From an uncultured Eggerthellaceae bacterium (lineage in GTDB: Bacteria; Actinomycetota; Coriobacteriia; Coriobacteriales; Eggerthellaceae), in contig CANOIM010000020.1 in NCBI GenBank assembly GCA_947566075.1, forward strand, positions 1 through 20,600: a stretch of 20,600 nt of DNA. The letters run 5' to 3'. Made by a program: the position numbers and the translations under genes. The notes beneath the pieces are model-generated. The model was not told the DNA's origin. It saw only the letters and a program-made list of their open reading frames with translations, and did not search any database. This document shows positions 15,022-20,600 of the stretch, in pieces; the stretch's first letter is position 1; each line of letters starts with the position of its first letter.

Positions 15022-16293
15022 ATGAGCAATCCCAATGCTGCAGCGGCAGAGAAGCCCGTTGCAACGCCAAAATACGCGTGGACCATCTTAGGGGTGGTGT
15101 TCTTCTTGAGCATCGTCATCCCCATGCAGTGGTTCAGCTGCCCTCCGTTGAAGATGAACATCTTCGCGAATTATGCTCTAGAAGGTGCTGCGCGGGCGAA
15201 CTTCGGCCTGTTGATGTCATACCTTTCCACTACAGCCCTGATAGCTGCTTTGGTGGCAGGTCCTTTGGCCAACAAGATCGGCCATAAGGCAGTGCTCGTG
15301 CTGTCTTCGATCTGCTTGATCGTTGGATGTGCTTGCGCCGCGCTTTCTGGGCAGAGCTTCGACGTCTTGCTCGTTAGTCGTGTGATCACGGGTGCGGGGG
15401 TGGGCCTGGCGGCCGTGACCGCCTCTGCGGTGATCGCCATCTGGTTCCCTGGCAAGACCCGTGCCACGGCTATGGCTATCTGGTCAACCTGGGTACCGGT
15501 GGGTATGCTGATCGTCTACAATGCTGGTCCTGCCATCGCGAATGCGGGTGGCCTGCATATGGTGTGGTGGTGCATCTGCGCTCTTGCCGTGATCGCTGCC
15601 ATTCTGGTGATCGTGCTATATCGTTCACCGCGTGAGGACGAGGCGGAGATCTCAGTCAAGAAGAGCTCGCTGCGGGAAGCGCTGCCCTATCTCAAATCGC
15701 GCCAGCTGGTGGCTCTTGGCATCGCATGGCTAGGCTTCAACTATGTGAATTACTGCTTCACCACCTACAATGTGGACTTCTTCCAGACGGGCATGGGCAT
15801 GGATCAGACCATGGCAGCCCTTATCGGTTCCATTGCCTCTGCTTGTGGCATCATCGCTCCGCTCTTCGGTGCTATCTCTGACCGTATCAACAAGAATCGC
15901 AAGTACTTGATGATCGTGTTCGGCTGCTTGGCGCTTCTCTTGGCCGGTATCTTCGGATTCGAGAACTCTACGCTGTTCTTCTGGGTCTACCTGATCTTCC
16001 AGATCCTCGGCAACGCCATCCTCGTTGCCACCTGCCGTCCTATGGCTCCCATGCTGGTGGGACGCGGCGGTGCAACAGCAGTCACCTACGCACTGGCGGT
16101 CATCACGGTGCTCCAGTATCTGGGTCAGATGTTCGTGTTCCTGTGCGGTACTGCTATCGACACCTTTGGGTTCACTTCCATGGCGGCATGGACAGCAGTG
16201 GCTCCGGTGGCAGCGGTCTGCTTGATCGCTTCGTTCTTCATCAAGCCCTCTGCGGTTCCTTCTACAGCTGAGAAGAAGCCGGAAGAGAAGTAG
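15022..16293 (+). CDS. MFS permease associated with the molybdoenzyme operon
   Basis: A 423-residue major facilitator protein with about twelve hydrophobic segments. The N-terminal cytoplasmic tail (MSNPNAAAAEKPVATPKYAW) leads to TM1; the loop between TM2 and TM3 carries GPLANKIGHKA (80-90), a divergent form of the MFS A motif, and residues 141-160 carry WFPGKTRATAMAIWSTWVPV. The cytoplasmic centre loop has YRSPREDEAEISVKKSS. AGAGGAAAA serves as ribosome site. Being last in the operon, it most likely imports the substrate or exports the product of the molybdoenzyme. It is clearly related to the permease at 19225, sharing the WFP-KTR----WTWVP segment. Confidence 0.9.
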   Translation: MSNPNAAAAEKPVATPKYAWTILGVVFFLSIVIPMQWFSCPPLKMNIFANYALEGAARANFGLLMSYLSTTALIAALVAGPLANKIGHKAVLVLSSICLIVGCACAALSGQSFDVLLVSRVITGAGVGLAAVTASAVIAIWFPGKTRATAMAIWSTWVPVGMLIVYNAGPAIANAGGLHMVWWCICALAVIAAILVIVLYRSPREDEAEISVKKSSLREALPYLKSRQLVALGIAWLGFNYVNYCFTTYNVDFFQTGMGMDQTMAALIGSIASACGIIAPLFGAISDRINKNRKYLMIVFGCLALLLAGIFGFENSTLFFWVYLIFQILGNAILVATCRPMAPMLVGRGGATAVTYALAVITVLQYLGQMFVFLCGTAIDTFGFTSMAAWTAVAPVAAVCLIASFFIKPSAVPSTAEKKPEEK

Positions 16294-16331
16294 TTTTTGC
16301 GCGTTGCATTGCGCAAGCTCATAGGTTGCGA

Positions 16332-16357
16332 ACCGACCCCGGATCTCCGGGGTCGGT
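16332..16357 (+). terminator. Strong hairpin after the MFS gene
   Basis: Twelve-base perfect arms ACCGACCCCGGA (16332-16343) and TCCGGGGTCGGT (16346-16357) with a minimal loop, 38 bases after the MFS stop. It is followed by CTCTCT instead of a T-run, so it may be a weak or bidirectional terminator. A smaller stem TTGCGC/GCGCAA (16297-16316) precedes it. Together they mark the probable end of the molybdoenzyme operon. Confidence 0.7.
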
Positions 16358-16394
16358 CTCTCTAAAGGACAAGCAGCATGGAAGGGGGGCAGGT

Positions 16395-16805
16395 TTGGAA
16401 CGTCAGGGTACGCGGTGCGCGGTCTGCGTGCTATGCGGGAAGTGCTTCGAAGCGCCTAAGGTAGAGAAGCCCGCACCGAACGGGATATGGTCAGGCCAGC
16501 GCTGCGCGGTTTGCATCAGCTGTGGAAAATGCGCGACAGCCTGGGGTCTCACGGCGGCTGAGGATGTGGATGCGGTGAGCCATGCCACGGACATGGCCTC
16601 TATGGCGAAGCGGTTGGATACGGGTCAGGCCGCGCCTCCTCCCATCCCCCATGCTCCTGGTATTGTGATCGAGGCAGATGATGGCGCATGCGATGCCGTG
16701 AGCGGTGCCACGCCAGGGGTATCTGCGGCTTGCAAGGAATTGGGTTTGGCCGACATGGGAACCGTGATAGCGGCCCGCCACATCAAGCCACCTGGGGTTG
16801 CTTGA
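16395..16805 (+). CDS. Small protein with duplicated CxxCxxCxxC and DAVSxAT motifs (possible frameshift at its start)
   Basis: From a TTG with GGAAGGGGGG five bases upstream this encodes 136 residues. Two near-identical Cys blocks, C8AVCVLCGKC17 and C37AVCISCGKC46, could each bind an Fe-S cluster or zinc. Two later blocks, DAVSHAT (59-65) and DAVSGAT (100-106), match the DxxSGAT form of Thr flavinylation sites modified by ApbE, though no full FMN-binding domain is recognised. A Pro/Ala linker lies between them. An ATG at 16378 with a well-spaced AAAGGA site is one base out of frame; a seventh G in the G6 run at 16384-16389 would join it to this frame. The gene may therefore be a real TTG-start gene, a recent frameshift, or a phase-variable gene. 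No known family is recognised. Confidence 0.5.
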   Translation: MERQGTRCAVCVLCGKCFEAPKVEKPAPNGIWSGQRCAVCISCGKCATAWGLTAAEDVDAVSHATDMASMAKRLDTGQAAPPPIPHAPGIVIEADDGACDAVSGATPGVSAACKELGLADMGTVIAARHIKPPGVA

Positions 16806-16919
16806 TATACGCTTTGGGGTATGCGCCTGATTAGAGACATTCAATACGGTTGAAAAAACCCTAAAACGACATCTAATCTAGTTGGAAATCCTCGATCGGC
16901 GGTTCATTATCTATGAAGG

Positions 16920-17192
16920 TTATGCAAGCGCTAGATCCCGTGCCACTAAGTCCCGCAGGTAGTCAGAGCGTGTAGATCCCAGTTTGGCTGCACGCTCATC
17001 TATGGCGGCTATGACGGATGGTGGCTCCTTGAAGGTCACTGGTTTCATGACTTCGCCGAATACTGCGGGGCGTCCTGCGTGAGGGGAGCCGTATTCTGTT
17101 CGGTCCCAGGTGCCGTCCTCGAAGCTTTTCGTCAAAGATTCCATTTCTTTCACGGACATGCCAGTCAGCTCGTCCATCTTCTTCTCGCTCAT
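16920..17192 (-). CDS. Ribbon-helix-helix antitoxin-like protein
   Basis: A 90-residue protein. The C-terminal part (about 50-88, KPVTFKEPPSVIAAIDERAAKLGSTRS with a following DYLRDLV helix) has the strand-helix-helix look of CopG/Arc-type DNA-binding domains; the N-terminal half is acidic and likely wraps the toxin. ATG 17192 is chosen because AAGGAGG lies eight bases upstream, made by the last AGG-AGG codons of the upstream toxin gene; the longer frame from 17270 would overlap the toxin. The five-base gap shows translational coupling. Together with the gene upstream it forms a type II toxin-antitoxin pair in toxin-first order, and it probably represses the operon through the inverted repeat at 17479. 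Confidence 0.8.
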   Translation of the reverse strand: MSEKKMDELTGMSVKEMESLTKSFEDGTWDRTEYGSPHAGRPAVFGEVMKPVTFKEPPSVIAAIDERAAKLGSTRSDYLRDLVARDLALA

Positions 17193-17197
17193 AGGAT

Positions 17198-17464
17198 CTA
17201 CCTCCTTGCCAGCTTCAATTCGATCAATGTTTTCTTCGAAGGAGGGGTCATCGCGTGAAAGATGACCCAATCTCCTTTTTCGGTGTGAGTTGCCACCATT
17301 TCGATGAGACGTCCATGTGCATCCGCTCCAACAGCGATATATCGGTCCGGGTCTTCACCGAGCCGCGGAAGATACGCAAGCGCGTTCTCCCATGCGCTGA
17401 GCACGTCCTCTTGGGTCAGTTCCGGGTGCCGTTCCATCACCCTTGGATGCACGATGACGTTCAT
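17198..17464 (-). CDS. BrnT/RelE-like toxin of a type II TA pair
   Basis: An 88-residue basic-ended protein starting MNVIVHPRVMERHPELTQED. The segment AVGADAHGRLIEMVATHTE followed by WVIFHAMTPPSKKTLIEL has the beta-hairpin layout (R-I-V-x-x ... I-x-A-M/R) of BrnT-type ribonuclease toxins of the RelE fold. Family assignment is by pattern only; no catalytic residue has been verified. The ATG has AGGAGA at eight bases. It precedes the ribbon-helix-helix gene by five bases and is preceded by an autoregulatory-looking inverted repeat. Confidence 0.72.
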   Translation of the reverse strand: MNVIVHPRVMERHPELTQEDVLSAWENALAYLPRLGEDPDRYIAVGADAHGRLIEMVATHTEKGDWVIFHAMTPPSKKTLIELKLARR

Positions 17465-17478
17465 GATCGATCTCCTAA

Positions 17479-17505
17479 TTCGTACTACAGTAATTGTAGT
17501 ACGAA
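17479..17505. promoter_or_regulatory. Inverted-repeat operator and promoter of the TA operon
   Basis: Perfect ten-base arms TTCGTACTAC (17479-17488) and GTAGTACGAA (17496-17505) flank AGTAATT. On the minus strand TACAAT (17493-17498) inside it can serve as the -10 box, so a bound repressor would cover the promoter. Its place directly before the toxin gene is typical of ribbon-helix-helix antitoxin autoregulation. Confidence 0.7.
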
Positions 17506-17750
17506 ATTGATGCGACGAGAAGAACCAGATTCCTTCTATCGTGCTGAAGCCATATCAAACTGCTTGGGTTAACTGAGGTGGAATCTGCCATTTCCCTTGG
17601 CAACGAGGAAAGGATAAAAGAGGATAAAAGCCCGTGGCGCGTGGTTCAGCGGATGATCTTTCCTATATGTGAAAATCTTGGATTCAATCCAAGATTTTAC
17701 AAAACCCGTGTAAGAGGCTACTATGAATCAGGAAGGAGAAAGGTGCTTCC
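17506..17750. other. AT-rich spacer with tandem 10-mers and an 11-base inverted repeat
   Basis: No gene is supported here. AGGATAAAAG occurs twice in tandem (17611-17630). AAAATCTTGGA (17672-17682) and TCCAAGATTTT (17688-17698) are perfect arms around TTCAA, ending 52 bases before the ATPase ATG. With no plus-strand gene upstream to terminate, the stem is more likely an operator or leader-RNA element for the ATPase gene. An 80-residue frame from 17578 runs over these repeats and into the ATPase gene and is not credible. Confidence 0.6.
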
Positions 17751-18959
17751 ATGTACATTGAGCGAGAGATCGAATCTGTCATCAAAGCTTATCTCGATCA
17801 ATTCAAAGTGGTATTGGTGACGGGCGCGCGTCAAGTGGGGAAGACGACGATGCTCAAGCATACGTTACCTCCTGCATTCGCCTATATCTCGCTTGATGAC
17901 CTTGAGCTTCTATCGCGAGTACGAGGCGATTCCGCTCTCTTCTTTCTTGAGCACGATCTTCCGTTGGCCATAGGCGAGATACAGTACGCACCTGAGCTGT
18001 TCATGCGGATCAAGCATATCGTTGATGCAAAGAGCGAGAAAGGACTCATCGTTCTCACGGGCTCGCAGACGCATCACCTGATGAAGAACGTGTCTGAATC
18101 CCTTGCGGGCAGAGTGGGTGTCCTGGAGATGAGCTCATTTTCTTTACGCGAGGTCCTTGGACATCTCAGGCATGAGCCTTTCGTTCCACATCTTATAAAG
18201 CAAGAGGACCAACCAGCTATCCCTTTCAATCTGTGGACCCACATCCAAAGGGGGTCCATGCCGGAATTGGCTGATGCTGCAATAGACCCTTATGCTTACT
18301 ATTCATCCTATGTTCGCACCTACATAGAACGGGATGTTAGGGATCTAGTCAAAGTGCGGAACGAGAGCATCTTCTATGATTTCATGGTGGCGTGTGCAGC
18401 GCGAACGGGACAGCTCCTCAATGCTACGGATATAGCCAGCACGGTTGGGGTAGACGTCACCACCGTGCAAGGATGGCTCTCCGTGCTTCAGTCTTCTGGG
18501 GTCGTTCACATCCTTCGTCCGTTCTTCTCTAATACGAACAAGCGCTTGTCGAAGACCCCTAAGCTATATTTCCTTGATACAGGGCTTGCCTGTCACCTGG
18601 CGGCATGGAATTCTCCTGAAGCGCTGCGGCGGGGAGCCATGGCGGGTCATATGTTCGAGACATTCGTCGTGAGCGAGGTCTTGAAGTCGTACATGAATAC
18701 AGGTCGCGATATGCGAGCGGTGAGCTTCTATCGTGATGCAAGGAAGCGGGAGATAGATCTCATCATCCAAGAAGGGAACATCCTGCATCCTGTAGAGATC
18801 AAGGCAGCTTCTACCGTAAGCAAAGATGCTGTGAAGAATTTCAGGGCCTTAGAGGATATTGCGGGGTATGAGACGGGGTTCGGCTCTGTTATCTGCCAGA
18901 CCGAAAAGCCCTATCTTCTGACTGAGAGCATACAGGCGATACCCGTTCAGGCCATCTAA
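17751..18959 (+). CDS. AAA ATPase with C-terminal DUF4143 domain
   Basis: A 402-residue member of the common AAA_14/DUF4143 family. The Walker A is GARQVGKTT (25-33). At the Walker B position the sequence is LAIGEIQYAPELF (72-84): the expected Asp is Gly75 while Glu76 is kept. A central region with RGSMPEL and SSYVRTYIERDVRDL marks the domain junction, a winged-helix-like stretch (TDIASTVGVDVTTVQGWL) follows, and the C-terminus has a PD-(D/E)xK-like core, E334-I-D336 and E349-I-K351. The biochemical role of the family is not established; it is often found in accessory DNA with toxin-antitoxin genes, as here. Several GGAAGGAGAAAGG bases upstream provide the ribosome site. Base composition is AT-richer than the operon genes. 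Confidence 0.92.
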   Translation: MYIEREIESVIKAYLDQFKVVLVTGARQVGKTTMLKHTLPPAFAYISLDDLELLSRVRGDSALFFLEHDLPLAIGEIQYAPELFMRIKHIVDAKSEKGLIVLTGSQTHHLMKNVSESLAGRVGVLEMSSFSLREVLGHLRHEPFVPHLIKQEDQPAIPFNLWTHIQRGSMPELADAAIDPYAYYSSYVRTYIERDVRDLVKVRNESIFYDFMVACAARTGQLLNATDIASTVGVDVTTVQGWLSVLQSSGVVHILRPFFSNTNKRLSKTPKLYFLDTGLACHLAAWNSPEALRRGAMAGHMFETFVVSEVLKSYMNTGRDMRAVSFYRDARKREIDLIIQEGNILHPVEIKAASTVSKDAVKNFRALEDIAGYETGFGSVICQTEKPYLLTESIQAIPVQAI

Positions 18960-19224
18960 GCGCTACGACGGGAGCCTGTCGTTGGACAGTGCTTTTGCCG
19001 ATATTCGGGCATCGTCCTGACCACAGGTTGATCGTGAGGAAGTGCTCGGCTCCCCGTTCTTTCCATGGTCTCTCATACTCCTGGTGCTAATTCGCCCATC
19101 CAATACTCATCACAGGAGGCTTTCTCTGCTCCCTTGGGTAGGGTCATCGTGTTCTTTAGGAAAGCGTCAATGACCAAGGAAGCATGACCTGCTGTAGTCT
19201 TCAAGAAAGATGAAGGTGACGTTC
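18960..19224. other. Gene-poor spacer between the DUF4143 ATPase and the second MFS gene
   Basis: No gene, terminator or clear promoter is convincing in this 265-base stretch. On the minus strand a stop-to-stop frame of about 50 codons (about 19083-19217) without an ATG at its head reads TTAGHASLVIDAFLKNTM and later EKASCDEYWMGELAPGV; it looks somewhat protein-like and may be a gene remnant, but chance cannot be excluded. Confidence 0.5.
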
Positions 19225-20556
19225 ATGGAAGAGAAAGACCGCTCCGTAGTCAACAATAGAGAACCCCGGCCGATCGCTGAATCGGTCATCACGCAGAAAG
19301 CCGAGAAGACCCCGCGCTATGCCTGGGTCATCTTCATGGTCACGTATTTGATCAGCTTCTCCGCTCCTTTGGGGCAGTTCAAGCTGGTCTCCATTCCCAC
19401 TTCATTCATCTACATTCCTGGCGTGAGCCCGGAAGGTGGCTTCATGTTCGACGCTGCGGGCTTCGGCATGCTCATGACCATGGTGTCACTGGTGGGCATA
19501 TTCCTTGCCTTTCCAGCGGCGTTCATCTGCCGCAGGATCGGGCTGAAGTGGACCATCGCTTTGTCAGGCATCGGTGTGATCGTGGGTGGCCTGATCCCGG
19601 TGCTGGCTGGCACGAACATCCCCGCCATGTTCATCGGTCGCTTCATAGAAGGGCTGGGCATCGGCCTGGTAGGCGTGGCTGCACCCACCCTCATCACGCT
19701 CTGGTTCCCGGACAAGACCCGCGGCGTGATGTTGGGTCTGTGGTGCACCTGGGTGCCGCTGTCCATCACGCTGGACTCCATCGTGTGCCCCGCCATCGCC
19801 CCGCAGTTCGGATGGCAGGGCGTGTTCTGGTTCGTGATCATCTTCACGGCGGTATCTCTGGCGCTGTTCTTGATCTTCTACAAGGTTCCCGAAGGCGAAG
19901 GCGCCAACTACAACGTGGAGGGTAGCTTCGGTGAATGCATGGCGCTGCTCAAGAACAAGAACATCTGGTTCCTCTTCGTGGTATTCCTGGTGTTCATCAT
20001 CGGTCAGACCGGCATCGTGAACACCTACTTGCCCAACTTCCTGCAAACGCCGCCGAATGCCACGCCTGCGGGCTTCGGTTGGGATGCGGCCACAGCAGGC
20101 TTGGGGCTGGCCACGGTGACCACCGTAGGCCTTATCTCCAACCCCTTCGGCGGCTGGTTCACCTCCCGCATGCCGCACCGGTTGAAGAGGATCACGCCCA
20201 TCATCGTGTCCGTGATCTACCTGTTCGACTTCTATCTCCTGTTCCAGACACAATCTGATGTGTTCCTGTGGATCGGCATCGTGCTCATGGGCATCTGCGC
20301 TGGTTTCGGCGGAGGCGGCTTGCGCCCCTTGGCGCCCACCATCATGAACAAGTCGGCCATGGCGGCCACTATGGGCATGGCGGTGATGCAGTTCGCCCAG
20401 TGCATCGGCAATTGCTTCAGCCCCATCTATGGGACCCTGATCGACACGGGCATGTCCTACTGGGATGCGTGTCTGGTGACCATCGTGCCGCTGTCCGTGG
20501 TCATGCTGATCTTGTCCTGCCTGATCAGGCCTGGCAAGCAGAGCCCCCTTAATTGA
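19225..20556 (+). CDS. Second MFS permease, paralogue of the operon permease
   Basis: A 443-residue major facilitator protein with about twelve hydrophobic segments. ATG 19225 is preferred because AAGGTGA sits five bases upstream; an ATG at 19210 in the same frame lacks a site and would add five residues. The hydrophilic N-terminal tail ends in TPRYAW, like TPKYAW in the permease at 15022. The segment WFPDKTRGVMLGLWCTWVPL (160-179) also matches that protein's 141-160, and both have an extended periplasmic loop after TM1. The TM2-TM3 loop CRRIGLKWT replaces the usual MFS A motif. It stands alone after the accessory block; its partner genes, if any, lie beyond the right edge. The substrate is unknown but probably similar in kind to that of its paralogue. 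Confidence 0.9.
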   Translation: MEEKDRSVVNNREPRPIAESVITQKAEKTPRYAWVIFMVTYLISFSAPLGQFKLVSIPTSFIYIPGVSPEGGFMFDAAGFGMLMTMVSLVGIFLAFPAAFICRRIGLKWTIALSGIGVIVGGLIPVLAGTNIPAMFIGRFIEGLGIGLVGVAAPTLITLWFPDKTRGVMLGLWCTWVPLSITLDSIVCPAIAPQFGWQGVFWFVIIFTAVSLALFLIFYKVPEGEGANYNVEGSFGECMALLKNKNIWFLFVVFLVFIIGQTGIVNTYLPNFLQTPPNATPAGFGWDAATAGLGLATVTTVGLISNPFGGWFTSRMPHRLKRITPIIVSVIYLFDFYLLFQTQSDVFLWIGIVLMGICAGFGGGGLRPLAPTIMNKSAMAATMGMAVMQFAQCIGNCFSPIYGTLIDTGMSYWDACLVTIVPLSVVMLILSCLIRPGKQSPLN

Positions 20557-20600
20557 CAAAGCAAACGCAACGCTTGTTGCATTCAGTATGGCAGAGAACC

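Noticed and set aside
17627..17705. tRNA-like segment (GTGGTTCAGCGG resembling a D-arm, CTTGG-ATTCAAT-CCAAG resembling a T-arm)
   Set aside because: The acceptor ends do not pair, the T-loop register is off by one, and no anticodon stem of proper length forms.
17578..17820. An 80-residue plus-strand frame before the DUF4143 ATPase
   Set aside because: Overlaps the ATPase start, crosses the inverted repeat and tandem 10-mers, and has no ribosome site.
19564..20559. A 331-codon minus-strand frame opposite the second MFS gene
   Set aside because: Same antisense pattern (His/Asp/Gly-rich, no family), fully inside the permease gene.
20553..20600. Promoter or terminator after the second MFS gene (TTGACA at 20553; GCAAC/GTTGC stem at 20567-20580)
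   Set aside because: No -10 box stands at proper spacing, the stem has only five pairs and no T-run, and the window ends too soon to judge.

Overview
The window looks like chromosomal DNA of an anaerobic, moderately GC-rich actinobacterium, most likely of the Eggerthellaceae (Slackia/Eggerthella/Gordonibacter relatives). The reasons are a giant LPxTG surface protein with BspA-type repeats, a DMSO-reductase-family molybdoenzyme with a small Fe-S partner and dedicated MFS permeases (an arrangement typical of this family), and GGAGG-type ribosome sites with GC-rich coding. The genus cannot be fixed from the sequence.

Layout. (a) 1-5897: the 3' part of a very large sortase-anchored protein with leucine-rich BspA-like repeats, a von Willebrand A domain, a low-complexity wall linker and an LPQTG signal. 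Its first ~3 kb are clearly AT-richer than the rest. (b) 5898-6211: a gene-free stretch with perfect REP-like palindromes and a 35-base tandem repeat. (c) 6212-9532: housekeeping and transport genes truA, an NSS-type sodium symporter and ychF. (d) 9572-10462, minus strand: an ApbE-type FAD:protein FMN transferase without an export signal, divergent from the next block.

(e) 10658-16293: the centre of interest, an apparent operon of a cytoplasmic molybdopterin oxidoreductase, a 114-residue two-cluster Fe-S protein, a 59-residue protein of unknown function, an amidohydrolase-2-fold protein whose metal site looks degraded, and an MFS transporter. The most economical reading is uptake and reductive or redox-neutral conversion of a small, possibly hydroxylated aromatic, molecule. 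The substrate is unknown. (f) 16395-16805: a small protein with two CxxCxxCxxC motifs and two DAVSxAT motifs that resemble ApbE flavinylation sites. It is preceded by a G6 run that separates it by one base from a well-placed ATG.

(g) 16920-18959: an AT-richer accessory block holding a toxin-antitoxin pair (minus strand) with its own inverted-repeat operator, and an AAA/DUF4143 ATPase. (h) 19225-20556: a second MFS permease, paralogous to the one at 15022. The accessory block therefore sits between two related transporters.

The parts that may be undescribed are the molybdoenzyme operon with its metal-site-degenerate amidohydrolase and 59-residue protein, and the small double-motif Cys/flavinylation-like protein next to a divergent ApbE. 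Functions given for these are inferences from motifs and neighbourhood only.
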